13,794 nucleotides of DNA from Spirochaetaceae bacterium (GCA_031273985.1 JAISQV010000230.1:1-13794), one strand, 5' to 3'; shown: positions 1-7,680, counted from the stretch's first letter. Translations and numbers: made by a program. The notes: generated by a model not told the origin, from the letters alone.

Positions 1-119
1 CCTTTGCCCCCATCCTCGCCGTGATCCCCGCCCAGCTCTTTGCCTACTACTGCGCCGTGCTCCGGGGCCTGGACCCCGACAAGCCCCGCAACCTGGCCAA
101 GTCCGTAACCGTGGAGTGA
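1..119 (+). CDS. glmS: Glutamine-fructose-6-phosphate aminotransferase, C-terminal end (partial)
   Basis: Coding sequence runs off the left edge; the frame starts at base 3 and stops at TGA 117-119, leaving 38 residues. They contain the signature tail of GlmS: an IPAQLFAYY-like helix, then VLRG-D-D-PRNLAKSVTVE, where the Leu-Ala-Lys-Ser-Val-Thr-Val-Glu end is the family's invariant carboxy terminus containing the catalytic Lys of the isomerase domain. GlmS makes glucosamine-6-phosphate from fructose-6-phosphate and glutamine in the cytoplasm, the entry step to peptidoglycan amino sugars. The rest of the protein lies outside the window. No clear intrinsic terminator follows before the next gene at 202. 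Confidence 0.92.
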   Translation, partial: FAPILAVIPAQLFAYYCAVLRGLDPDKPRNLAKSVTVE

Positions 120-164
120 AGGCCGAAACCCCGCCCAAAGGCTGTTCCCCGATTCTCTTTACGG

Positions 165-194
165 TTGCGCCTGCCCCGGATTAGGGATTATACT
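165..194 (+). promoter_or_regulatory. Candidate promoter giving a leaderless mRNA
   Basis: A good -10 box TATACT lies at 189-194. A weak -35 (TTGCGC, 165-170) sits 18 bp upstream. The -10 ends only 7 bases before the ATG at 202, so transcription would begin at or next to the start codon. No Shine-Dalgarno sequence precedes this ATG, unlike most other genes in the window. Both facts fit leaderless translation, but the gene could instead be read through from glmS. Confidence 0.4.
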
Positions 195-201
195 TCCAAC
201 G

Positions 202-1734
202 ATGACCATACCGGAACTTCAGGAGCAACTGATCCGGCAGGGCTACCCCTATCTGCACCCCGATGAGGACCCTGACATAGAGCGCTACTTCTTTCTCCGC
301 AGCGCAGGGCGGGCCAACGAAGCGCTGGGCCTCTACCACGCCCGGCTTAAACCCCGGTATCCCAACGAGGCCTTTCGTACCGCGCTGCTCAAAAGTTACC
401 GCCGCCGGGATCCCGTGTATACGATGCTGCTCCGCCGGGCCTATCAGTCCCTGGGGATCCGCCTCATGGAGCGGGTCAAACGGCTGCTTCAGCACATTGC
501 CGGCATAGCCGACACCTACGATCCCCGGGATGTCTATTCCACGATCAGGGCGGCGGAAACCATAAGGCAGGGCCTTCCCCCGGATCGTTACGAGGCGGTG
601 GACCTGATGGAACGCCTCTACCGTTACGCCCAGGCCCTGGAAATCCGCCCCGACTCCCTGCGCCGGGCGCTGGAGCTGATCCGGGCCTACCTGGACGAAA
701 ACCTTGCCGTGGCCGATGAGGCCCGCCGGGACCGGAGCAGGAGGCAGGCGGAACAGCGCGCCAGGGAACGGCGTTCCTCAAGGGCCCCCGCAGGATACGC
801 TGCCGGCGGTGAAGAGGATGTGCTTGGGCTCAGGGCCATACAATTTTCCCCGGAAGACATAGCCCGCGTGGAAATCCCCGCCTCCGTTACGGGTGTAGAA
901 AACCGGACCATCGCTTACTGCGCCAAATACTGGAACCGCATCAATGACGGCGCCTACGAGCGTATACTTTTTCTCTACTCCCGCAAATGCGGCGTGAAAA
1001 ATTACGATATTTACCAGATTATCCGCCGGGGCAGGCGGGCGGGCAAGCGGGACGATGAGATTCTTACCCAAATCATGTCCGCCCTGGTTCAGGGTTACTA
1101 CTACTCGATCCTCGGCGACCGCTACGTTCAGCGCCGCTGGGCCATGATCAAGGCCGGATTCCAGACTCCCCCCAAACCGAACCGGCAGGGCGCTGCGGAA
1201 AACGCCGCCGCTCAGGCCGCGGCCCCTGAAGCCCCGTCCGCAGCGCTTCCCGCAAGGCCCGCAGCGCTTCCCGCAAGGCCCGCCGCGCTTCCCGCAAGGC
1301 CCGCAGCGCCGCCCGCGAAGCCCGCCGCGCCACCCGCTGAACCCGCCGCGCCGCCCGCAAGGCCCGCAGCGCCGCCCGTAAAGCCCGCAGCGGGACCGCA
1401 GGCCCAAACCGCCGGGCGAGGGACCCTCCGGCAGGAAGGCTCCGTAGCGGACCGGCTGCGGGAACTGTCGGGGAGGTCCTACGATGTGTACCACGATCAG
1501 TTTCTGGCAAGGGCGCCCCAGGCCGTCAAGAGGGTTCTCGGCGCCGGAAGGGGGCGCTTCTTCACCCTGCCCCAGGCGGCGGAGGACCTGGTCATCAATT
1601 TTCTCACCGCCCACTACGATGACCCCTATATGAATTGGGGGGAGAGCGATGACCGCGCCGCCCTTGCCAAACTTGGCTTCGAGCTGGAATCCCTGGCGCC
1701 CGTCATCGACGAATGCTACAAACTGATGCGCTGA
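202..1734 (+). CDS. Conserved-hypothetical-type protein with Pro/Ala heptad linker
   Basis: A 510-residue protein I do not recognise. Three parts are visible. The N-terminal part (about 1-168) is rich in Arg, Tyr and Leu and looks alpha-helical, like a helical-repeat fold. It is followed by a very basic stretch (about 169-194). A second globular part (about 205-325) carries many aromatic residues. Residues 347-395 are seven heptads of the form AA(L/P)PA(R/K/E)P, an extended low-complexity linker, and a compact C-terminal part (about 410-510) follows. There is no signal peptide, membrane segment or catalytic motif I can name. The ATG at 202 has no Shine-Dalgarno site but does have a -10 box just upstream. 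A long open frame on the opposite strand (1740-778) is treated as a shadow. Probably cytoplasmic; possibly a spirochaete lineage protein. Confidence 0.75.
   Translation: MTIPELQEQLIRQGYPYLHPDEDPDIERYFFLRSAGRANEALGLYHARLKPRYPNEAFRTALLKSYRRRDPVYTMLLRRAYQSLGIRLMERVKRLLQHIAGIADTYDPRDVYSTIRAAETIRQGLPPDRYEAVDLMERLYRYAQALEIRPDSLRRALELIRAYLDENLAVADEARRDRSRRQAEQRARERRSSRAPAGYAAGGEEDVLGLRAIQFSPEDIARVEIPASVTGVENRTIAYCAKYWNRINDGAYERILFLYSRKCGVKNYDIYQIIRRGRRAGKRDDEILTQIMSALVQGYYYSILGDRYVQRRWAMIKAGFQTPPKPNRQGAAENAAAQAAAPEAPSAALPARPAALPARPAALPARPAAPPAKPAAPPAEPAAPPARPAAPPVKPAAGPQAQTAGRGTLRQEGSVADRLRELSGRSYDVYHDQFLARAPQAVKRVLGAGRGRFFTLPQAAEDLVINFLTAHYDDPYMNWGESDDRAALAKLGFELESLAPVIDECYKLMR
1240..1386 (+). repeat. 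Seven 21-bp tandem repeats inside the gene
   Basis: Seven in-frame copies of a 21-bp unit, each encoding a heptad. The first three encode the identical peptide AALPARP; the later four drift to AAPPAKP, AAPPAEP, AAPPARP and AAPPVKP. Codon variation between copies (GCA or GCC at the first Ala) shows they are not all recent duplicates. Copy number could change by slippage without breaking the frame. Confidence 0.9.
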
Positions 1735-1760
1735 ATTCACTAACTTTAGGCACTTTGCAC

Positions 1761-1789
1761 CTGTCGTTTCGTCAAAAATGTGCTATAAT
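1761..1789 (+). promoter_or_regulatory. Extended -10 promoter of the methyltransferase-like gene
   Basis: TGCTATAAT at 1781-1789 is a consensus extended -10 (TG-N-TATAAT). The matching -35 position (1761-1766, CTGTCG) is weak, as is usual for extended -10 promoters. The start of transcription would be near 1796, leaving a leader of about 70 nt that contains the palindromes at 1800-1841. Confidence 0.65.
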
Positions 1790-1799
1790 GAGGGCGAAA

Positions 1800-1841
1800 A
1801 TATGCACCGGTGCGTATCGTCATGAACCTTCGACACCGGTG
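1800..1841 (+). promoter_or_regulatory. Pair of CACCGGTG palindromes, candidate operator
   Basis: The octamer CACCGGTG occurs twice, at 1805-1812 and 1834-1841, with centres 29 bp apart. The first is the core of a longer imperfect palindrome (1800-1817, ATA-T-GCACCGGTGC-G-TAT). Both lie between the -10 box and the start codon, where a bound dimer would block transcription. The regulator is not identified. Confidence 0.4.
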
Positions 1842-1866
1842 GAACAAACAGCCCAAGGAGGCCACA

Positions 1867-2982
1867 ATGGCAGTACCCAAATTTAGTCCCGATGAAATGA
1901 TTCCGGTGGCAGAACAGCCCACATTTTTTCCCGGAGTCCCGCCCACCAAAATCTACAAAACCCCCGTTTCCCTGGCAGAAGGCTACGCTGCGGCGATGAG
2001 GCGGGAGCCCATGTGGGTCATCACGGGGATAGAAACCCCGACCTTTTTCAACCCCCGGATCAACCCGGACAACCTGGCCCGGGCCTTCTGTTTCGACGGT
2101 GAAGGCTTTGTCATGAACGACCAGGGGGGAGTTCCCGTGGGCGGGCCTGATATGTTCGGCGTCGAATGGGTCTTCGTGCCCTCCGCGGGCGGCTCCATGG
2201 TCAAGCCCGGCAATCCCCTCCTCACCGATGTCAACGACTGGAAGTCCAAGGTAAAGTTCCCCGATCTCTCCAAGTGGGACTGGGCGGCTTCGGAAAAGAA
2301 GAACGAAGCCTACCTGGCCAATGCCCGGCAGGCAAAGACCGTTGTACAGGGGATGATCCTCAACGGCTACTTTGAGCGGCTCATCTCCTTCATGGACTTT
2401 GAAGGCGCCGCCCTCGCCATGGTGGACGAGGAGCAGCAGGACGCGGTAAAAGAGTTGATGATGGCCCTGGCGGACCTCTACATAGAACTCATTGACCGCT
2501 ACCACAAACACTACGGCGTAGCCAACTTCCTGATCCACGATGACTGGGGTTCCCAGATGGCGCCCTTCTTCTCCCCCGCCATCGGCAGGGAACTCATCGT
2601 TCCGGCCATGCGCAAGGTGAATGATCACATTCACTCCCTGGGCGGCTTTGCCGATTTCCATAGCTGCGGCCACATTGATCAATGCATTCCCAACATGATC
2701 GAGGCTCACTGGGATTCCTGGAGCGGTATGGCCATGAACGACTCCCAGGGGGACTGGGAAAAGTACGGGGACAAGATTTCCATCGGCGTCGTACCCGACC
2801 AATTCGATCCGGCGACGACGAGCGAGGAGGAGCAGCGGGCGGAGGCGCGGAAATTTGTAGACAAGTTCGTCAAGCCCGGACGTTCGGCGGTGCTTAACTA
2901 TATGTACGCCGGTCCTGTTCTTACCCCCGCCTTCCGGGAGGAACTCTATCGCTGTTCGCGCATCAAGCTGGGCGGCCAATAG
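1867..2982 (+). CDS. Uroporphyrinogen decarboxylase-family protein (MtaA/CmuA-like methyltransferase)
   Basis: 371 residues. The start at 1867 is chosen because AAGGAGG (1855-1861) sits 5 bases upstream; the frame stays open to a GTG at 1810 but without such a site. The sequence has the URO-D family (beta/alpha)8 layout: an HDDWGSQ strand-end motif, and HSCGHIDQC around H265 and C267 with another Cys at 363. H-x-C followed by a distal Cys is the zinc site of MtaA/MtbA-type methylcobamide:thiol methyltransferases. The N-terminal RQAGR substrate motif of true uroporphyrinogen decarboxylase is absent, so a heme role is unlikely. Probable role: methyl transfer to or from a corrinoid protein in the cytoplasm; the substrate is unknown. 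It has its own promoter and candidate operator and converges on a second family member at 3079-4089. Confidence 0.85.
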   Translation: MAVPKFSPDEMIPVAEQPTFFPGVPPTKIYKTPVSLAEGYAAAMRREPMWVITGIETPTFFNPRINPDNLARAFCFDGEGFVMNDQGGVPVGGPDMFGVEWVFVPSAGGSMVKPGNPLLTDVNDWKSKVKFPDLSKWDWAASEKKNEAYLANARQAKTVVQGMILNGYFERLISFMDFEGAALAMVDEEQQDAVKELMMALADLYIELIDRYHKHYGVANFLIHDDWGSQMAPFFSPAIGRELIVPAMRKVNDHIHSLGGFADFHSCGHIDQCIPNMIEAHWDSWSGMAMNDSQGDWEKYGDKISIGVVPDQFDPATTSEEEQRAEARKFVDKFVKPGRSAVLNYMYAGPVLTPAFREELYRCSRIKLGGQ

Positions 2983-3029
2983 AAACCGTCAGGGGGATCT
3001 GTCCGCGGGCAGGCCCCCCCCCCCGAGTC

Positions 3030-3072
3030 GGCGCCCCTCCCTTGTGGGGCGCCCCCCTGCCCCGCCCCACAA
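3030..3072. terminator. Overlapping hairpins between convergent genes
   Basis: Two mutually exclusive perfect stems share the middle segment. GGCGCCCC (3030-3037) pairs with GGGGCGCC (3046-3053). TTGTGGGGCG (3042-3051) pairs with CGCCCCACAA (3063-3072). They lie between the stops of two convergent genes, the usual place for a bidirectional terminator. No U-tract follows on either strand, so this is a weak intrinsic terminator at best. An uninterrupted run of 11 C (3014-3024) lies just before. Confidence 0.4.
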
Positions 3073-3078
3073 AGGGGA

Positions 3079-4089
3079 TTATGGCACTTTCTGGATTCCG
3101 GCAAAGCGGAGTTTGTTGATCGTTTCCACAATGACCGCGTTCCTGGCGGCGTCCTCTCTGGAGACGGCGGCGGAGACAAGGAATGTCTGCATAAAGATAT
3201 AGCCCTCCCTGCCGCCGTATTCCCTGAAGCACCGTTCCACCTCGGCGCGGATTTCCTCCGTTGTTGCATCCCGCCGCCCCGGATTGCCGTTGGCGTCCCA
3301 GCCGCCCTCGACGGCAATCCTGCCGCCATACTTGTCGAGAATCCCCGCAATATCATTGCAGGGCTGCACCGCGTTCCAGGCCGCGGCGCCTGTCTCAATA
3401 TAATCCTCCACGCAGGCATCGGCTTTGCCGCAGGTATGCTGTATGGGCAACATCCCGTAGTTCCTGATCGCATCGTTGAGACGCTTGTGGTGGGGCTTTA
3501 TCAACTTCCGGTAGGTGTCGGGCGACATCAGCATATTCCGCCTTGTCGCCATATCATCGAAAATGGTAAAGGTATCAGCCTTGTAGTACCTGGCAACCCG
3601 CTCCGCCAGCTTTATTTTGTAACTGGTAACGGCGGCAAAGAATTCATTACATGCGTCCGGCTCCTCCACCAGGGCAATGAGGGCATTTTCAAAGCCCATA
3701 AGGGTAACAAGCCGCACGAATATTCCGTTGGGACTGTAAAAACCAAGGGCCCTTTTCTGCCGGTCAACCCTGAAGCAGGCCATTTCCTGCCCGGCGAGTT
3801 TCTGCCAGTCATAGTCCCTCAGATCCGGAAGGGTAACCACTTTCTTCCAGTTTGTAATATCCCGGAGCAAAAATTCTCCCGGTGCGGGGATTTGGCCGCC
3901 CACGGCAGAATCACTGGTAACCCAGCGGACGCCGAAGCCGTCGATAAAATTGCTGGACTTATTGCCGCAGTCCACCGGGGGAAAGACTCCGCAGGGGTCC
4001 ACGTCGATCATCAGACCGCAGGGGAGGTATTCTGTCTCCTCATGCCGCAGGGCCCGCAGATAATTTTCTTTTGGCGTAAGGCTTGGCAT
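3079..4089 (-). CDS. Uroporphyrinogen decarboxylase-family protein (second MtaA-like paralogue)
   Basis: 336 residues from the ATG at 4089, which has GGAGG close upstream; the frame is open to 4173 but that extension runs through a palindromic repeat and lacks a ribosome site. The beginning (LTPKENYLRALRHEETEYLP) is typical of the URO-D methyltransferase group. IFDDM gives the family's DD motif, and QHTCGKADAC places the zinc-type H-x-C at H218/C220. As in the 1867-2982 protein, the heme-enzyme RQAGR motif is missing. No Cys lies near the very C terminus, so the third zinc ligand would differ from MtaA. Probably a corrinoid-associated methyltransferase of unknown substrate. It is diverged from the first copy and read from the opposite strand, so it is not a recent tandem duplicate. 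Confidence 0.83.
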   Translation of the reverse strand: MPSLTPKENYLRALRHEETEYLPCGLMIDVDPCGVFPPVDCGNKSSNFIDGFGVRWVTSDSAVGGQIPAPGEFLLRDITNWKKVVTLPDLRDYDWQKLAGQEMACFRVDRQKRALGFYSPNGIFVRLVTLMGFENALIALVEEPDACNEFFAAVTSYKIKLAERVARYYKADTFTIFDDMATRRNMLMSPDTYRKLIKPHHKRLNDAIRNYGMLPIQHTCGKADACVEDYIETGAAAWNAVQPCNDIAGILDKYGGRIAVEGGWDANGNPGRRDATTEEIRAEVERCFREYGGREGYIFMQTFLVSAAVSREDAARNAVIVETINKLRFAGIQKVP

Positions 4090-4130
4090 ACATTCTCCTC
4101 CAATCGTAAAGCCGTCAACTCCGCCTGTTC

Positions 4131-4167
4131 GAGGCGGTTCCAAAATGCCGGATTTTGGAACCGCCTC
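4131..4167. repeat. 37-bp palindromic repeat, copy 1
   Basis: Left arm GAGGCGGTTCCAAAAT (4131-4146), loop GCCGG, right arm the exact reverse complement (4152-4167): a 16-bp perfect stem with a 5-nt loop. It lies about 40 bases upstream of the ATG of the minus-strand methyltransferase-like gene, so it would be in its leader or promoter. The same arms recur at 9967-10003. Confidence 0.9.
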
Positions 4168-4319
4168 ATTCATTTTGGAGCATACAATGCGGCTCTATCC
4201 CCAGACTAATGCAAGGCAGGGCAAGAACAATGTACTAAACGTCTTTTAAGCGGAGAATATTTTATCGTTCTGTTTTATGTCTGTTTCGGGCCCAAACGCC
4301 TGCGCGGCGGGCATTCCCG

Positions 4320-5906
4320 TCATGCGGAGCCGGAATCCGGCGGGGCAAGCAGGTGCAGTGAAATGGCCATACGCAGCGTTTCCCGGGGCTCCTTAAAGTC
4401 AAGGCCCGTAAGCTCGGTGATGCGGTCCAGCCGCCGGATCAGGGTGGTCCGGTGGACGTAAAGCTTCTGCGCCGCTTCGGTCATATTGTACCGGCAATCC
4501 ATATAGTAACGCAGCGTTTTGATGTAATCGGTGCCGGTATTCCTGTCCAGATTGTGCAGGGTCAACGCGCCGGGGTGGAGCAGAATTTCCTGTGGAAGTT
4601 CGCTCACGCTGCGCTCCAGAATGTAGTCCAGGGTATAATCGGAAAAACGGTAAACCGACAGGCCGGGGTCCCGCCGGTAGCCAAGCCTGAGCGCCGCCAT
4701 CGACTGGGTGTAGGCGCCCCGCAGTTCCATAAAATTGCAAAAAAGATTGGACACCCCCGCCTTGCAGTTATACATCCTCACAATAAAGGAAAGGAGCTGC
4801 CGATAGTCCCGCTTAATGTTCAGCTTCGCCACATCCCTGGTGTTGACCAGCCAAATGATATGGGAAGCGTAGGTAACCGCGCAGGAATACAGCACATCCG
4901 TCTCCAGGTGGCGGCAGATATGCAGGGCGCTGTGGCTGAAGCGCCTTTCGTGAGAAATCTGAAAAACCGCCAGAAAGTAGGGATCGTCCAGCTGCCAGGC
5001 CAGCTCTCCCAGTATCCCGGCGGCGTTTTGTTCCGGCACCCCGTCGGCAGTAAAAATGGAATCCCTGACAAGCCGGTGCAGGGTATCCTGCTGCCGCCGG
5101 GCCGGCATATCGTCGGTAGTGTTGATAAACACCATCCCTACGTATCTGCAAAAATGGGCAAGAAGCTGGAACCGCCCCGGATGGTTTTTTTCCTGATCCG
5201 GAATCGCTGCAATGCGCCCCTCAAAATCGCTGCCCCGGAAAATATTGCAGCAAATCCAGCGCCGCGTCCCGTCGTTAGCGGAAGCGTACAGGTAGGGCTC
5301 AATCAGCTCCGTACTGCTGTCATGGCCCTCCTCGTCCTTCTGGAAAAACTGGTTGACCGCCTCCACCGGCGCTTTCCCCCGGTTCGTTTCCTCCAGGCCC
5401 GTATAAAAATCAGGCGTATAGGCAATGGTAGTAAAATTACGGTCCATCAGGATAAAGGGAAGGTCAAACAATTCCCGGATTGTGCCGAACAACCTGGTAT
5501 AATCTTCGACGGCTTCGAAGGACGCGTCCTTGAGCCGGCTGTCCCAGTCCTGCAGGGTCAGGAACAGGGAAAAGACCGTTTCCAGAAGATTAACCGGAGA
5601 AATATCAGCCGTTACGCAGGCGGTATCCGCCGCCTTGAGGCAGAGGGGAAGTTCACGCTCCCCGCTCTGAAAATCCACGGCGCTTTTTCCGGCTTCGCCG
5701 CACAGAAGAAATGCGCAGGAAACAGGTTTTTGTACCGCCGCCAGAAGTTCCGGCTTGTCGGTAATGTAGAGTATTTCCGGCTCCGTATCCGGGGATTCCA
5801 GTATCCGGGGCTCCAGGATTGCCATGCCGCCCTGATCCTCCCGGAGGTACCTGAGGGGAAACTTCCGCTCCAAAAGAAAGAAAATGATGGAAGAACTGAT
5901 TTGCAT
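4320..5906 (-). CDS. PucR/CdaR-type transcriptional regulator
   Basis: 528 residues from the ATG at 5906, chosen because AGGAGG (5912-5917) is 5 bases upstream; the GTG at 5912 would overlap that site. Residues about 461-520 form the PucR-type C-terminal helix-turn-helix: a YIKTLRYYMDCRYNMTEAAQ helix, then LYVHRTTLIRRLDRITELTG and an aliphatic final helix. This HTH_30 arrangement is diagnostic for PucR/CdaR activators. The long N-terminal part is a putative sensor region with no transmembrane segment; its ligand cannot be read from sequence. The gene has its own promoter (6014-6042) and lies downstream of the symporter on the same strand, separated by a terminator, so it is a good candidate to control the symporter or the neighbouring methyltransferase gene. 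A weak GC-rich hairpin (4290-4312) follows the stop. Confidence 0.85.
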   Translation of the reverse strand: MQISSSIIFFLLERKFPLRYLREDQGGMAILEPRILESPDTEPEILYITDKPELLAAVQKPVSCAFLLCGEAGKSAVDFQSGERELPLCLKAADTACVTADISPVNLLETVFSLFLTLQDWDSRLKDASFEAVEDYTRLFGTIRELFDLPFILMDRNFTTIAYTPDFYTGLEETNRGKAPVEAVNQFFQKDEEGHDSSTELIEPYLYASANDGTRRWICCNIFRGSDFEGRIAAIPDQEKNHPGRFQLLAHFCRYVGMVFINTTDDMPARRQQDTLHRLVRDSIFTADGVPEQNAAGILGELAWQLDDPYFLAVFQISHERRFSHSALHICRHLETDVLYSCAVTYASHIIWLVNTRDVAKLNIKRDYRQLLSFIVRMYNCKAGVSNLFCNFMELRGAYTQSMAALRLGYRRDPGLSVYRFSDYTLDYILERSVSELPQEILLHPGALTLHNLDRNTGTDYIKTLRYYMDCRYNMTEAAQKLYVHRTTLIRRLDRITELTGLDFKEPRETLRMAISLHLLAPPDSGSA

Positions 5907-6013
5907 ATCCACCTCCTGCAGCGGGAAGAGAGCCCTGCTTCGGCCTGTTGCGGCGGCCTTTCCAAAGGTTGTACAAAATACCCGCCTGGGAACATTCTTT
6001 CACCAGTTGAGCT

Positions 6014-6042
6014 ACTATATGGCGCATTCGGCAAATATGCAA
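6014..6042 (-). promoter_or_regulatory. Promoter of the PucR-type regulator gene
   Basis: Read on the minus strand: -35 TTGCAT (6042-6037), 17-bp spacer, -10 TATAGT (6019-6014). The leader is about 100 nt. It contains two adjacent small palindromes, CCTTTCCAAAGG (5957-5968) and TTGTACAA (5969-5976), which could be an autoregulatory operator; that part is only a suggestion. Confidence 0.6.
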
Positions 6043-6052
6043 GAAAAATTGC

Positions 6053-6085
6053 AAAAAAGAACCGCCCCGGAGGGGGCGGTTCTTT
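6053..6085 (-). terminator. Intrinsic terminator of the symporter gene
   Basis: A 13-bp perfect stem, AAAGAACCGCCCC (6056-6068) with GGGGCGGTTCTTT (6073-6085), and a 4-nt loop. On the minus strand the stem is followed by six U and then another U-rich run. It lies about 55 bases after the symporter stop and immediately before the regulator's -35 box, so it separates the two transcription units. Confidence 0.88.
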
Positions 6086-6140
6086 AATCACGCTGCGCGC
6101 CGGGAGGGGCCGAAAGCCGCCCTCCGGCGCTGAAAAAACC

Positions 6141-7625
6141 TTACGCTCCGGTGCCGGGCGCGGAATTGGCCATGGCCTGCATGGTCTTTTTCATGTTCTC
6201 TTCCGCATACTTCTTGGCATCGGCATCGGTGATCTTGTAACCAATGGCAAAAAGCAGAAGCGCTACCAGGCTGATGGCGCCGGGCACATACCCCATAAGC
6301 CGCATAAAGTTGACGGTAAAGTTGGGCGGGAACGCCGGGCCGCCGGGTATACCCATGCCGGGCTGATAGCCGATACCGGCCAGCGCATAACCGCCCAGGG
6401 CGCCGCCGACAATCATGGCGATCTTCATGGGGATGGCGCCGAGGCCCATGGCCGCGGTGCGGTTATCCTTGCCGGTCTTCCAGTAGCCGTATTCACCGGC
6501 GTTCACCTGGAACTGCATGGCAAAGCCCGCATAGGTCTGCATGGCCAGGGACGCGACGAGCATGACGACGAGGTAGACGATCCAGCCTACAGGAACATCC
6601 ATGCCGGCAATTCTCAGGCCGCTGGGCGTGGCGATACCGCCGAAGTTGGCGGTAATGACATTGCCGGTGATGGCGATAATCATGCCTATAACCATGGAGC
6701 GTTTCATGCCAAGCCGCCGTCCGATTTGGGGGCCGATGAGGGACGCCACAAAACCGAACAGTGTGCTCACAGTCATGGCTATGGGCATGAGCATCATGTT
6801 GCCCAGAACATACATATAGTAGAAAATACCCAGGGGCATGATGGCAAACATGGAGATAGACGTAAGCGTAGTAACCAGGGTGTAAATGAGAAGCTGATCG
6901 TTTGTTACCACACCCTTGATAACATCGCCTATCTTCATGACGGGACCGGTGGCTCCGCCGGCGGGGATGGGCTTGTCATGCTCCTTGGCGGCGCTGGCTA
7001 CACAGGTTGCGCCAACCCAGTAAAAAAGAGCGCTGATGATGGCAAGGACCATGAAGGCTGTGGGGCCGTACCAGTTTGGATTCGTGTTATCAGGATAAAA
7101 CGCCTTGGTCAGGGCCTGCAGGGCGGGTATCAACGCCGCCGAGGTAACAATGGTACCCGCCATGGTAAACTGATTCGCCCGGATGGAAAGCTTCTGCCTG
7201 TCATCCATGGATGCGCCGCCCATCATGAACATGATACCGTACTGAGCGGTAAGGATAAAGTTCATGGAGCCGTTTAGCAGCGTATAACCCACAAAAATAA
7301 AGGCAATCTGAAGCGGCAGCGGCAGGGCCTTGGTGTCAATAAACTGTATCACAATACTGGCTGCCACAACCCAGCGCAAAATAATGAACCATGAACGGTA
7401 GCGGCCCCACTTCATGTTAATCTTGGACATGATGGTGCCGCAGGATACGCCCAGAATAAAGTCAATAACCCTGGGGGCAAGCAGGACTGTGGTCGCCAGA
7501 ACGGCGCTCCAGCCCAGACCCTCGGTCTGAAACACGGTGAGGTAACTCAAGGGAAGTGCGATACCGACGCCCGACAGGGGTCCATAAATCGCGTACTTGT
7601 TTACTTCCGAATTTGTCAAAGCCAT
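6141..7625 (-). CDS. GPH-family (MelB-like) sugar:cation symporter
   Basis: 494 residues from the ATG at 7625, preceded by GGAGG eight bases upstream; an in-frame ATG at 7640 is part of that ribosome site and is rejected. About twelve hydrophobic segments span the protein. APRVIDFILG near residue 50-59 matches the helix II region of MelB (R52, D55), but the second acidic residue at position 59 is Gly here. KWGRYRSWF (72-80) is the GPH form of the MFS loop 2-3 motif. A conserved GKDNRTA segment precedes the late helices. The protein should import a glycoside, hexuronide or related compound with Na+ or H+ across the inner membrane. The substrate is not predictable; loss of the second Asp suggests a changed cation site. 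A strong terminator follows. Confidence 0.87.
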   Translation of the reverse strand: MALTNSEVNKYAIYGPLSGVGIALPLSYLTVFQTEGLGWSAVLATTVLLAPRVIDFILGVSCGTIMSKINMKWGRYRSWFIILRWVVAASIVIQFIDTKALPLPLQIAFIFVGYTLLNGSMNFILTAQYGIMFMMGGASMDDRQKLSIRANQFTMAGTIVTSAALIPALQALTKAFYPDNTNPNWYGPTAFMVLAIISALFYWVGATCVASAAKEHDKPIPAGGATGPVMKIGDVIKGVVTNDQLLIYTLVTTLTSISMFAIMPLGIFYYMYVLGNMMLMPIAMTVSTLFGFVASLIGPQIGRRLGMKRSMVIGMIIAITGNVITANFGGIATPSGLRIAGMDVPVGWIVYLVVMLVASLAMQTYAGFAMQFQVNAGEYGYWKTGKDNRTAAMGLGAIPMKIAMIVGGALGGYALAGIGYQPGMGIPGGPAFPPNFTVNFMRLMGYVPGAISLVALLLFAIGYKITDADAKKYAEENMKKTMQAMANSAPGTGA

Positions 7626-7640
7626 AAATAATTCCTCCAT

Positions 7641-7677
7641 AAAAAAAGTGTGTGTGCTGTTTTTGTACCGTCAGCAC
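7641..7677 (-). terminator. Attenuator-like hairpin with T7 tract before the symporter
   Basis: On the minus strand GTGCTG (7677-7672) pairs with CAGCAC (7659-7654) across a 12-nt loop. ACACAC and then seven T (7647-7641) follow, directly before the Shine-Dalgarno site of the symporter gene. The six-base gap between stem and T-tract makes it a weak terminator, but the position, just after a four-codon ORF, is that of an attenuator. Confidence 0.35.
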
Positions 7678-7680
7678 GGG

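Noticed and set aside
778..1740. A 320-codon minus-strand frame with Gly/Cys-rich repeats
   Set aside because: The repeats are just the antisense reading of the Pro/Ala heptads.
1783..2979. A 398-codon minus-strand frame
   Set aside because: Antisense to the first UroD-family gene; no ribosome site and no domain.
1867..4089. True uroporphyrinogen decarboxylases (hemE)
   Set aside because: Both proteins lack the N-terminal RQAGR motif and carry an H-x-C zinc motif instead.
4290..4312. Terminator after the PucR-type regulator
   Set aside because: Only a short, bulged stem without a U-tract.
4452..7277. A 941-codon open frame on the plus strand
   Set aside because: It runs antisense through the PucR-type regulator, a terminator and most of the symporter; those have domain motifs and ribosome sites. 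GC-rich codon bias opens the opposite frame.
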